NCBI RefSeq assembly: GCF_018127805.1
Contig: NZ_CP072334.1
Coordinates: 2,334,001 to 2,398,000, forward strand
Direction: 5' to 3'
DNA: 64,000 nt
Source: Prevotella sp. oral taxon 475
GTDB lineage: Bacteria > Bacteroidota > Bacteroidia > Bacteroidales > Bacteroidaceae
Shown: positions 43,059-51,658 of the stretch, piece by piece
How the letters are laid out: each line of letters begins with the position of its first letter
How positions within the stretch are numbered: position 1 is the stretch's first letter
The notes under the pieces: model-generated
Databases searched by the model: none
What the model was told of the DNA's origin: nothing
What the model saw: the letters and a program-made list of their open reading frames with translations, nothing else
Program-made: the position numbers and the translations under genes

Positions 43059-44003
43059 ATGGGCGTGTTGAAACGTTTAACAACTCTATTACTGTTGGCT
43101 GCACTCGTCTCTGCGGAGGCAAGGGCACAGTATGACGCTGCCTTTTCGCATTACTTCCACCTCGAACCGGTCTTCAATCCGGCTGCTGTGGGGAAGCAAT
43201 CGAAGCTGAATGTCACAGGAACGTATGCGCTGAACTTGGCCGGATTTGAACACAATCCTCGTGTGATGCTCCTCGCTGCCGATCTTCCCTTTCGCTTTGC
43301 CGGGGCTTTTCATGGAGCGGGCGTGCAGGTGATGAACGACCAGATCGGACTGTTTAAACATCAGAAAATCGCTGCGCAATATGCCTACAAACAACGATTG
43401 CTGGGCGGAGAGCTGGCCATCGGTCTGCAAGCGGGGTTTTTGCTGGAGAGCTTCGACGGCACGAAGGCCGATCCTGCCGATGCTTCCGATCACGCCATTG
43501 CCACCGCTCAAGTGACGGGAAACGGTTTTGATATGGGTCTGGGGCTGTATTACGTGCACGGAATGTGGTATGCCGGTGCATCGGCACAACACCTCACATC
43601 GCCCACCATCTTACTGGGCGAAAAACAAGAACTGCACATCGGCGCGGCTTATTATTTGACGGGCGGATGCAATATCCGGCTAAGAAATCCGTTTGTAACG
43701 ATAAAACCCTCGGTATTGCTCCGCACCGACGGCACCGCTTACCGAGCCGATGTGACGGGACGCGTGGTCTATACGAGCGAGAAACGCATGCTCTATGCCG
43801 GCGTGGGGTATAGTCCTACGGTCTCGGTAACGGGCATGATCGGCGGCAGTTTCCATGGTATCGTGGTGGGATATGCCTATGAGATGTATACCACCGTTAT
43901 CAAACCCGGCAACGGAAGTCATGAACTCTTCGTGGGTTATCAGCAAGACTTGAACTTCGCCAAAAAGGGAAAGAATAAACATAAAAGCGTTAGAATATTA
44001 TAA
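43059..44003 (+). CDS. porP: PorP/SprF family outer-membrane T9SS protein
   Basis: The 314-residue protein has a signal peptide (LLLLAALVSAEARAQ) and then YDAAFSHYFHLEPVFNPAAVG, the start signature of the PorP/SprF family, followed by a 14-strand-like beta barrel. It is the first gene of the porP-K-L-M-N set and probably links the secretion ring or its substrates to the outer membrane. The start at 43059 has GGAGGGGAGCG as a ribosome site. No promoter motif is seen; the purine tract of repeat copy 6 lies just upstream. Confidence 0.92.
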   Translation: MGVLKRLTTLLLLAALVSAEARAQYDAAFSHYFHLEPVFNPAAVGKQSKLNVTGTYALNLAGFEHNPRVMLLAADLPFRFAGAFHGAGVQVMNDQIGLFKHQKIAAQYAYKQRLLGGELAIGLQAGFLLESFDGTKADPADASDHAIATAQVTGNGFDMGLGLYYVHGMWYAGASAQHLTSPTILLGEKQELHIGAAYYLTGGCNIRLRNPFVTIKPSVLLRTDGTAYRADVTGRVVYTSEKRMLYAGVGYSPTVSVTGMIGGSFHGIVVGYAYEMYTTVIKPGNGSHELFVGYQQDLNFAKKGKNKHKSVRIL

Positions 44004-44007
44004 ACGA

Positions 44008-45468
44008 ATGATGAACAATAGCAGAACGATCGCTGCCGGTTGCCTGTTGGGCCTGTCGTTGTTGCTCGCGGGCTGCTTTGGCGGTAAGTCGATATCGACC
44101 TCCGGGCGCGGCGGAGAGGTGGTGGGCGTAGGCGGAAGCAAGAGTTTTGCCGAGCCAACACCCTACGGAATGACCCGCATTGGACGCGGTTACCTGAAGA
44201 TGGGCTTGGAAAAGAGCGACAGTCTTTGGGGAAAAGATACGCCGGTGAAAGATATCTCGGTAGACGGATTCTGGATGGACGAAACCGAGGTAACCAACTC
44301 GAAGTACAAGCAATTCGTGATGTGGGTGCGCGATAGCATCCTTCGCACTCGCTTGGCAGACCCGGCCTACGGCGGAGACGAGACCTATATGATTACCGAA
44401 GACAAAGATGGCAATCCCATTCAACCGCAGGTGAACTGGAAAAAACCTCTGCCACGCAAACCCAACGAAGATGAACAACGCGCCATCGAGAGTCTGTATG
44501 TCACTAATCCTGTGACGGGCGAGAAACTCTTGGACTATCGACAGCTGAACTATCGTTACGAAATCTACGATTATACTACGGCCGCGCTGCGACGCAACCG
44601 CATCCTTCCGCAGGAGCGGAACCTCAATACCGACGTGTCGGTGAACCCTAATGAGGTGGTGATGATTTCGAAAGACACGGCCTATGTCGACGATAATGGC
44701 AACATTGTGAGCCAAACCATCAACCGACCGCTAAGCGGCGCGTGGGACTTTCTCAATACTTACATCGTGAATGTCTATCCCGACACGACGTGTTGGGTGA
44801 ACGATTTTGCCAATTCGGACAACGAAGTGTATCTTCGCAACTACTTTAGTAATCCTGCTTACAACGATTATCCCGTGGTGGGCGTTACGTGGGAGCAGGC
44901 CAATGCTTTCTGTGCATGGCGCACAGACTATCTCTTGAAAGGCCTGGGGCCCGTTGCTCGGTTTGTGCAACGCTATCGTTTGCCCACCGAAGCCGAATGG
45001 GAATATGCCGCACGGGGCAAAGGCGGCGCGGAGTTTCCTTGGGAAAACCCCAACGTAAAGAACGGCGAGGGCTGCTTTTATGCCAACTTCAAACCCGACC
45101 GGGGCGACTATACGCAGGACGGAAACTTGATAACGAGTAAGGTGGGAGCCTATCAAAGCAATTCGAACGGTTTGTATGACATGGCCGGAAACGTGGCAGA
45201 ATGGACGAGTACGGTATTCACCGAGTCGGGCGTTGCTGCTATGAACGACCTCAATCCGCAACTCGACTATAAGGCTGCAAAGGAAGATCCCTATCGATTA
45301 AAGAAGAAAAGCGTGCGCGGCGGCTCGTGGAAAGATCCCGAATCGTATATCCGCAGCGCGTGGAGAACTTGGGAATACCAAAACCAACCCCGAGCATATA
45401 TCGGCTTCCGCTGTGTGCGCAGTTTGGCAACAACGGCTACCGGCAAACCTAAAAAGAACAAAAAATAA
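44008..45468 (+). CDS. porK: T9SS ring lipoprotein PorK/GldK
   Basis: The 486-residue lipoprotein (lipobox LLAGC, Cys23) has an FGE-sulfatase-like domain that has lost enzymatic function in this family: GRGYLKMG near 56-63, DETEVTNSKYKQF (about 90-102), RLPTEAEWEYAARGK (about 324-338), SNGLYDMAGNVAEWTS (about 384-399) and AYIGFRCVRS near the end. PorK forms the periplasmic ring under the outer membrane with PorN. The spacing of four bases from porP and overlap-free junction to porL indicate one operon. Confidence 0.96.
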   Translation: MMNNSRTIAAGCLLGLSLLLAGCFGGKSISTSGRGGEVVGVGGSKSFAEPTPYGMTRIGRGYLKMGLEKSDSLWGKDTPVKDISVDGFWMDETEVTNSKYKQFVMWVRDSILRTRLADPAYGGDETYMITEDKDGNPIQPQVNWKKPLPRKPNEDEQRAIESLYVTNPVTGEKLLDYRQLNYRYEIYDYTTAALRRNRILPQERNLNTDVSVNPNEVVMISKDTAYVDDNGNIVSQTINRPLSGAWDFLNTYIVNVYPDTTCWVNDFANSDNEVYLRNYFSNPAYNDYPVVGVTWEQANAFCAWRTDYLLKGLGPVARFVQRYRLPTEAEWEYAARGKGGAEFPWENPNVKNGEGCFYANFKPDRGDYTQDGNLITSKVGAYQSNSNGLYDMAGNVAEWTSTVFTESGVAAMNDLNPQLDYKAAKEDPYRLKKKSVRGGSWKDPESYIRSAWRTWEYQNQPRAYIGFRCVRSLATTATGKPKKNKK

Positions 45469-45469
45469 G

Positions 45470-46228
45470 ATGACGGCATACAGTAAATATAATTTTGTCT
45501 ATCGTTTGCAGAAATGGATGGACAGCGTTCCGGGGCAAACCTTTCTGAATTACGGTTACAGTTGGGGAGCATCGGTCGTGATTCTCGGGGCCTTATTCAA
45601 ACTCACTCATCTGCCCGGAGCCAACCTGATGTTGTATTTGGGCATGGGAACAGAGGTGATTGTGTTCTTCCTTTCAGCTTTCGACCGACCTTTTGACAAA
45701 ACGGCCGACGGACTGGAACTGCCTTCGCACGTAACGGAAGAATATCTCACGGGTGTCGAGGCGGTAGCCCATGCCGTGCAGAGAGAGACTTCTGCGATGT
45801 CGACCACAGGGCAGAACACAATAAAAACAGATGCTGTCGCAACGAGTTCAACCTCTTTGCAACAAGCGGATGCCAAGCCTTCGGAGGGCATTCTTTCTTC
45901 TTCTCCATCATCAGATGTCGAAGTGGCCGAGGCCACCAGTCGTTATATCGACGAGCTGAACAGATTGACCGAGACACTGGAGAAGGTAAGTGAACAGAGC
46001 GCACGCCTCACTCGAGACAGTGAAGAGATGGAAAACCTCAACCGAACACTCACCGGTATTACCAAGGTTTACGAGATGCAGTTGAAGGGAGCCAGTCAAC
46101 AGATAGGCACTATCGACCAGATTAACGATCAAAGTCGACGTATGGCGCAGCAGATAGAGCAACTCAACGCCATCTATGCCCGCATGATCGAGGCGATGAC
46201 TGTGAACATGAAGATGCAGAATCCTTAA
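45470..46228 (+). CDS. porL: T9SS inner-membrane motor protein PorL/GldL
   Basis: The 252-residue protein has two transmembrane helices near its start (about 31-49 and 53-71). The second carries a membrane-embedded glutamate, Glu62 in GMGTEVIVFF, which in GldL/PorL is needed for proton-driven rotation of GldM. A cytoplasmic coiled-coil tail (about 160-245, rich in Glu and Gln) follows. It starts one base after the porK stop; an earlier in-frame codon inside porK is not used because this start matches the family. Confidence 0.95.
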   Translation: MTAYSKYNFVYRLQKWMDSVPGQTFLNYGYSWGASVVILGALFKLTHLPGANLMLYLGMGTEVIVFFLSAFDRPFDKTADGLELPSHVTEEYLTGVEAVAHAVQRETSAMSTTGQNTIKTDAVATSSTSLQQADAKPSEGILSSSPSSDVEVAEATSRYIDELNRLTETLEKVSEQSARLTRDSEEMENLNRTLTGITKVYEMQLKGASQQIGTIDQINDQSRRMAQQIEQLNAIYARMIEAMTVNMKMQNP

Positions 46229-46239
46229 CCGTTGCACCG

Positions 46240-47793
46240 ATGGCAATCAAGAAACGGCCCATATCTCCACGCCAAAAGATGATCAACCTGATGTATATCG
46301 TGTTGATGGCAATGCTGGCTCTCAACGTCTCTACTGAGGTGTTGGAGGGTTTTTCGGTGGTGGAAGATAGCCTGAATCGCACCATTTCGGGCTCGATGAA
46401 AGAGAATGCAGCTCTGTATCAGCGGTTGGGCGACAAATTGAAGACCAATCCCGACAAGGTGAAAGCTTGGTTCGATAAGGCCGAAGGCGTAAAGGCGGCC
46501 AGCGATTCGCTCTATAACTTGGCACAAAGACTGAAAGAACAGATTGTCAAAGAGGCCGATGGACAAGATGGAGACGTGCGTAACATCGTGAATAAGGAGA
46601 ATCTCGAGGCAGCCAGTAGGGTGATGTTGGCCCCCGTTTCAGGACAAGGGCAGCGGCTTTTCAAAGCGATCAATACCTATCGCGACTACATTCTGCGGAT
46701 GGTGACAGACCCTTCACAGCGTGAAATCATTGCTCAGAATCTCTCGACGGCCGTTCCTAAAGCGCGACAGATGGGCAAAAACTGGCAAGAATACATGTTT
46801 GAGAGCATGCCAGTGTCGGCTGCTGTCACGCTGCTTTCTAAGTTGCAGAGCGACATTCGCTATGCCGAGGGCGAGGTTCTCCACACGTTGGTGGCCAATA
46901 TCGACCTGAAAGACATCCGAGTGAACAAGCTCGACGCATTCGTTATCCCCGAGAAAACCACACTTTATCCCGGCGAAACGTTCTCGGCCGGCATCGTTAT
47001 GGCGGCCGTAGACACCACGCAACAGCCCGACATCTATATCAACGGCAAGCGTGTAACGCTTCGCGGCGGTCGATATGCTTTCACTGCAGGCGGCATTGGC
47101 GAGCATTCTTTCAGCGGATATATCACCATGCGCAATGGGTCGGGCGAGGTATTGCGCCGCAACTTCTTGCAAAAATACGAAGTAGTAGCCATGCCTACGG
47201 CGGCAACCGTTGCTGCCGACTTGATGAATGTCTTATATGCCGGCTATTCAAACCCGATGAGTGTGAGCGTATCGGGCATTCCACAGAACGCTATTCGAAT
47301 GTCGATGACAGGCGGAACGCTCACCCATAAAGGCAACGGACGCTACATAGCAGTGCCCGCAGCGGTAGGAAAAGACGTCACGTTCAGCATCTCGGCCAAC
47401 GACAAAGGCAAGACACGCTCGTTGGGACAGGCTGTGTTTCATGTGCGAAAGCTGCCCGATCCGACAGCTTATATCGGTCTGGGCACCGACCGATTCAAAG
47501 GAGGAGCCCTACCAAAGGCCTCGCTCATGGGGGCAACCGGCATCCAGGCGGCCATCGACGACGGCATTCTCGACATACAATTCCGGGTGATTGGCTTCGA
47601 AACAGTGTTCTTCGACAACATGGGAAACGCTGTTCCGATGGCCTCTTCGGGCAGTCAATTCTCGGAGAAACAGCGCGAAGCGTTCCGCAAACTCTCCCGA
47701 AGCCGACGCTTCTACATCAGCAACGTCACCGCCATAGGCCCCGATGGGATCACCCGAAAACTGCCGCAGGCCATGGAGATCATCGTTAGATAA
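46240..47793 (+). CDS. porM: T9SS inner-membrane/periplasmic protein PorM/GldM
   Basis: The 517-residue protein begins MAIKKRPISPRQKMINLMYIVLMAMLALNVSTEVL, the conserved N-terminal helix that pairs with PorL. A long periplasmic region of repeated beta domains follows (for example VNKLDAFVIPEKTTLYPGETFSAGIV). PorM spans the periplasm and transmits energy from the inner-membrane motor to the PorK/N ring. Length matches the family. The start is 11 bases after porL. Confidence 0.96.
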   Translation: MAIKKRPISPRQKMINLMYIVLMAMLALNVSTEVLEGFSVVEDSLNRTISGSMKENAALYQRLGDKLKTNPDKVKAWFDKAEGVKAASDSLYNLAQRLKEQIVKEADGQDGDVRNIVNKENLEAASRVMLAPVSGQGQRLFKAINTYRDYILRMVTDPSQREIIAQNLSTAVPKARQMGKNWQEYMFESMPVSAAVTLLSKLQSDIRYAEGEVLHTLVANIDLKDIRVNKLDAFVIPEKTTLYPGETFSAGIVMAAVDTTQQPDIYINGKRVTLRGGRYAFTAGGIGEHSFSGYITMRNGSGEVLRRNFLQKYEVVAMPTAATVAADLMNVLYAGYSNPMSVSVSGIPQNAIRMSMTGGTLTHKGNGRYIAVPAAVGKDVTFSISANDKGKTRSLGQAVFHVRKLPDPTAYIGLGTDRFKGGALPKASLMGATGIQAAIDDGILDIQFRVIGFETVFFDNMGNAVPMASSGSQFSEKQREAFRKLSRSRRFYISNVTAIGPDGITRKLPQAMEIIVR

Positions 47794-47805
47794 AACAAGA
47801 AAGAC

Positions 47806-47846
47806 GACGGAAACGCCGGGAGATAGAGCCCGGTTGATGTTCCGTC
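47806..47846 (+). other. Intercistronic hairpin between porM and porN
   Basis: GACGGAA (47806-47812) pairs with TTCCGTC (47840-47846), with an inner CCGGG/CCCGG stem. It has no T-tract. It may stabilise or process the operon mRNA and lies in the only larger gap (97 bases) of the por operon. Confidence 0.65.
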
Positions 47847-47890
47847 TGAAAGAAATGAAGAAATAAGAACATTCAGAATCTCAACCCATT

Positions 47891-48919
47891 ATGCTTCGAT
47901 ATCTATTTATATTTCTCATAGCATGCAGTGTCAGCTCGCTGTCCGCCCAGCCCAAAGCAAGGCGACAGGCGCAGCAAGCCGCACAAACGACAGCCAAAGA
48001 CCAGGTGACGCTGCGGGCACGTCTGTCTTTTCCGACCGAAAACAAGATGAGTGAAGACGTGGTTTGGCGGCGCGACATCTATCGCGAGCTCGACCTCAAC
48101 GATGCCGCCAACGCCGGATTGTATCACCCCGTAGAGCCTATTGGCAAGCAAATGAACCTCTTTACCTATCTCTTCAAACTGATGATGACCGGCCAGATAC
48201 CCGTATACGAATATCGGTTGGACGGAAACGAAAGTTTTGAAGACTCTGCTCGCGTCAAGCCCAAGGCTTTTTTGGACAACTATCACATCTATTACGAGCG
48301 CAAAGACGGTCGCGTGCGCATCGACAACAGCGACATCCCCTCGCGCGAAGTCACTGCCTACTACCTCAAAGAGAGCACCTACTACGACCAGACCACCGCT
48401 ACTTTCCACACCCAAGTCTTGGCTCTCTGCCCCATCATGAAGCGACAAGACGATTTTGGAGACGGCACAACGACCTATCCTCTCTTTTGGGTAAAGTACG
48501 AAGATCTCGTCCCCTTCCTCTCCAAACAAACCCTCATGACGAGCCATCTCAATAATGCTGCCACGATGACGCTGGCCGACTTCTTTACAATGAACAAGTA
48601 TCGGGGAAAGATTTATAAAACCAATAACATGCTGGGCCAAACGTTGGCGCAGTATTGCAAAACCGATTCGGCCCTTACCCGCGAACAAAAGCGCATCGAA
48701 AGCGAGATTGCCGCCTTTGAAAAGAACATCTGGGGCGATAAGGTGCGTAAAGATTCGCTCGACAGTATCGCCAAAACGCCCCCGGTAAAGAAAGCCAAGA
48801 AAACGCCACGCACCACCCGTCGCACCACCGCCACCGTCACTACGCGCCGCACCAAGACCCCGTCTGCCCCGTCGACATCCGCCTCACCGCGTGTAAGCGT
48901 ACGTCGCGAGCGTCATTAA
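47891..48919 (+). CDS. porN: T9SS ring component PorN/GldN
   Basis: The 342-residue protein has a signal peptide (MLRYLFIFLIACSVSSLSAQ) and a GldN domain (about 55-270, with EDVVWRRDIYRELDLNDAANAGLYHPVEP at its start). PorN binds PorK to form the periplasmic ring. The C-terminal tail (about 290-342) is very basic and rich in Lys, Thr, Arg and Ser, and is a low-complexity extension of unknown role. Confidence 0.95.
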   Translation: MLRYLFIFLIACSVSSLSAQPKARRQAQQAAQTTAKDQVTLRARLSFPTENKMSEDVVWRRDIYRELDLNDAANAGLYHPVEPIGKQMNLFTYLFKLMMTGQIPVYEYRLDGNESFEDSARVKPKAFLDNYHIYYERKDGRVRIDNSDIPSREVTAYYLKESTYYDQTTATFHTQVLALCPIMKRQDDFGDGTTTYPLFWVKYEDLVPFLSKQTLMTSHLNNAATMTLADFFTMNKYRGKIYKTNNMLGQTLAQYCKTDSALTREQKRIESEIAAFEKNIWGDKVRKDSLDSIAKTPPVKKAKKTPRTTRRTTATVTTRRTKTPSAPSTSASPRVSVRRERH

Positions 48920-48928
48920 TCCTCGTAG

Positions 48929-48960
48929 ACAAAGCACTGAACAACTGTTCAACGCTTTGT
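48929..48960 (+). other. Hairpin after porN
   Basis: ACAAAGC (48929-48935) pairs with GCTTTGT (48954-48960), with an inner GAAC/GTTC pair. No T-run follows, so read-through to the next gene is likely. Confidence 0.55.
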
Positions 48961-48987
48961 ATTGGTAGAATAAAAACTCGAAATGGT

Positions 48988-49599
48988 ATGAAAAAAATGA
49001 TTCGTGCGGCTCTCTTAGTCGCAGTGATGATGTTGACAATCAGTGCTCAGGCACAAGTGAAACTTGGCGTAAAAGGAGGCCTCAGCGTCTCGGATGTGCG
49101 CGTTAGCGGCGACATCTTCAAGGCCGACAACCGCCTGGGTTACTTCATTGGTCCTACCCTCAAAGTCTCTTTCCCCGGCATTGGCCTTGGCTTTGACGTA
49201 TCGGCTCTTTACGAACAGCGCGAAGCCCGCCTCACCGAGACCGCCATCAAAGCCCATTCCGTCGTGAAACAACAACAGGTGAGCTTTCCCCTCAACACCC
49301 GATACAGCATCGGACTGGGTCGTTCGACCAACATTTTCTTCTTTGCCGGTCCGCAGGTCAGCTTTAACGTAGGCGATAAGACGAAGAGCATCATCAACCG
49401 CGCCGCCGAATGGCGACTGAAAACCTCCAACTTCAGCGTCAATGCCGGTGCCGGTGCCACCGTTCTCTCTCAGTTGCAACTCTCCATCCATTATAATATC
49501 GCTTGCGGAAAAACCGGCGAAGTGACCATGGACAGCGGCACCTTCCGCTTCGATAGCCACAACAACGCCTGGCAATTAGCCCTCGCCTACTTCTTCTAA
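48988..49599 (+). CDS. PorT-family outer-membrane beta-barrel protein
   Basis: The 203-residue protein has a signal peptide (MKKMIRAALLVAVMMLTISAQAQ) and starts QVKLGVKGGLSVSDVRVSG, then eight or so amphipathic strands, ending in a terminal aromatic residue (ALAYFF) typical of barrel proteins. It belongs to the broad PorT/OmpW-like group (outer membrane protein beta-barrel domain). Placement behind porN suggests a link to secretion, but the family is large and functions differ, so I do not call it PorT itself. Confidence 0.82.
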   Translation: MKKMIRAALLVAVMMLTISAQAQVKLGVKGGLSVSDVRVSGDIFKADNRLGYFIGPTLKVSFPGIGLGFDVSALYEQREARLTETAIKAHSVVKQQQVSFPLNTRYSIGLGRSTNIFFFAGPQVSFNVGDKTKSIINRAAEWRLKTSNFSVNAGAGATVLSQLQLSIHYNIACGKTGEVTMDSGTFRFDSHNNAWQLALAYFF

Positions 49600-49621
49600 G
49601 TTTGAAGTTGACGAGTTTTTG

Positions 49622-49664
49622 GATCCTCTACCCCCTTCACTAAAAGGGGGTAGAGGATCTTTTC
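49622..49664 (+). terminator. Strong terminator ending the T9SS operon
   Basis: GATCCTCTACCCCCTT (49622-49637) pairs perfectly with AAGGGGGTAGAGGATC (49644-49659), followed by TTTT. Confidence 0.9.
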
Positions 49665-49775
49665 CGTCAATTGACGAATGCATAAGCAAACGAATTGACA
49701 AGGAAGTTGGTCTTTTGTCGAATGAAGAGCATCGTCTTTTGGTGAGCCCATCAACAAGCGGCGAATGTTCAAAAG

Positions 49776-50024
49776 TCTCTCCCTCCTTCCATACGACTTC
49801 CCTCCTTCCCCCTTATTACTTCTCCTCTTCCCCCTACTACTTCTCTCTTTACTCCTTACTTCTCACCTCCTTACTACCTACTACTTCCCCCTTACTACTT
49901 ACTACTTCCCTCCTTACTACTGACTACTTTTCCCCTTCCTCCTCAAAAGCTAAGCTTTCGCAATGCGTTTTCTTAGCTTTTGCACTCCCATCTCTTAGCT
50001 TTTGCATTGCATTTTCTTAGCTTT
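49776..50024. repeat. AAAGCTAAG dispersed element, copy 7, inverted, with pyrimidine tract
   Basis: From left to right: about 165 nt of CTCCTTACTACTTC-like pyrimidines, then AAAAGCTAAGCTTTCG (49945-49960), then CTTAGCTTT at 49972, 49994 and 50016 (22-bp steps). Read on the minus strand this is nearly copy 6, including the segment around AAAACGCATTGCGAAAGC. The gap 49665-49775 holds nothing else. Confidence 0.92.
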
Positions 50025-50061
50025 TGCAAAAGCGATGGTTGCGAATCATAAAATGTAGGTA

Positions 50062-50092
50062 TTGTCTTGTTGAGAGAGTTGTTGTAAATTTG
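50062..50092 (+). promoter_or_regulatory. Promoter of the BspA-C10 operon
   Basis: TTG (50062-50064), a 20-base spacer and TAAATTTG (50085-50092). The leader is about 130 nt. Confidence 0.75.
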
Positions 50093-50232
50093 CAGCACAT
50101 TTTTAAAGAAACAAGATTGAAGTCGCACCCGATGACGGTAATAACTCGCTGTTCTTGCAGTCGCAACAAGACTGCAAGGCGTTTAGATTTATTCCTGAGC
50201 GAGGCGTCGAATCTTTTAAAAAACCAATCAAT

Positions 50233-51645
50233 ATGAGAAAAATTTTACAAGCAATTCTGTTTGCCGCTGCTTCGACAGCCAGCCTTTCCGCTTCTGCTTC
50301 CCAACAGAGCACAACGCGCATCGTAGGAAAATTCCCTTCCACCATTCAGGAAGCCCCCACGCCTATCCCATATGGCGTGAAGATAGAGAACCATATCGTG
50401 GTGAAATGGCCGGCCGAACTCATCCCCACAGACGGTCGAGTGGTGCTCGAAGAAGGCATCGTAGGCATCGGCGAACGGGCTTTTGCCGAGACACCGCTAC
50501 ATCATATCATCTTCCCCTCTACACTCCGCACCATTGCTAAGGAAGCTTTCTATGGGTGTAACGGCCTGCAAGCCATCGTTGTGCCCGAGGGAACTGAGAC
50601 GATGGGCGAGAGTGCGTTTGAGGCATGTCATGCCTTGGTGGGTGTTTCGCTGCCGTCTACGCTCCGGGAGATACCCGATAAAGCCTTCGTTTATTGCTCT
50701 AAGCTTAAGAATGTGCAGCTCAAGGAGGGACTTACGCGCTTGGGCGAGAGTGCGTTCAACAGCTGTTCAGACTTGCAGAGCATTACACTGCCCGCCTCGG
50801 TAGAGTCGATGGGCAGTTATGTGTTTAAAGGTTGCACCGAGTTGAAGACGTTCACAGTTCCCGAAAAGGTGACCGAACTGAAGGATAACGCCTTTAACGA
50901 GTGCTCGTCGCTGACCCAAGTTCAGCTTCATGCCGGCATGACAAGCATCGGACAGTCGGCGTTTTACAACTGTAGCTCGCTGAAAAGCATCGATTTCCCG
51001 GCAGGTTTGAAAGTCATCGACAGTCAGTCGTTCCTCGGCTGCAAGGCTTTGACGTCAGTAGAGACGCCCGAAGGATTGCAAACGCTGGGGGCTTCGGCCT
51101 TCGAAGGGTGTTCGTCGCTGACCAACGTCGTGCTTCGAAAGGGCATTACCGAGGTTAGTATCAAGGCATTCAAGTTCTGTAAGGCCCTCAAAGAGGTGGT
51201 TGTACCCGAAGGAGTGACGAAATTGAGAAACTATGCCTTCCACTATTGCACGGCATTGGAGACCGTTGTGTTGCCCGCCAGTCTGGAGAGCATTGGCTTG
51301 AACGGCTTTGGCAATTGCTCGAAGCTCTCCAAAGTCACCTGCTATGCTCCGGTTCCGCCTATACAGACGGGCAACGTGTTCATGAAAACGCCCAATGGCA
51401 AAGCTCTGTTTGTGCCTGCCGGCAGCATCGCACAGTATCAAACCACGGCGAACTGGAAGGCCCCGAGCTTTGCTTCTGTCACCTCGGGTCTCGACAAAGT
51501 GGAGACTTCTGCACAAACACAACAAGCTACCGACGCCCCACAAGGCATCTACACACTGCAAGGCGTGCGTCTGGGCGAAGCCGAAATGTTGCCTTTGCTT
51601 CCCGCCGGCACCTATATCGTGAACGGAAAGAAAGTGATGAAATAA
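50233..51645 (+). CDS. BspA-like leucine-rich repeat surface protein
   Basis: The 470-residue protein has a signal peptide (MRKILQAILFAAASTASLSASA), then about twelve LRR_5 (BspA/TpLRR) repeats of about 23 residues (about 80-390), each with forms such as AFEGCSSLTNVVLRKGIT. The C-terminus after about 400 carries a low-complexity linker and a sorting-like end, GIYTLQGVRLGEAEMLPLLPAG... ending in VNGKKVMK, as often seen in Prevotella secreted proteins. Family members mediate adhesion. Proximity to the por genes and the C-terminal form suggest T9SS export. The next gene starts 13 bases on. Confidence 0.92.
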   Translation: MRKILQAILFAAASTASLSASASQQSTTRIVGKFPSTIQEAPTPIPYGVKIENHIVVKWPAELIPTDGRVVLEEGIVGIGERAFAETPLHHIIFPSTLRTIAKEAFYGCNGLQAIVVPEGTETMGESAFEACHALVGVSLPSTLREIPDKAFVYCSKLKNVQLKEGLTRLGESAFNSCSDLQSITLPASVESMGSYVFKGCTELKTFTVPEKVTELKDNAFNECSSLTQVQLHAGMTSIGQSAFYNCSSLKSIDFPAGLKVIDSQSFLGCKALTSVETPEGLQTLGASAFEGCSSLTNVVLRKGITEVSIKAFKFCKALKEVVVPEGVTKLRNYAFHYCTALETVVLPASLESIGLNGFGNCSKLSKVTCYAPVPPIQTGNVFMKTPNGKALFVPAGSIAQYQTTANWKAPSFASVTSGLDKVETSAQTQQATDAPQGIYTLQGVRLGEAEMLPLLPAGTYIVNGKKVMK

Positions 51646-51658
51646 CAACCGTCGGGAA

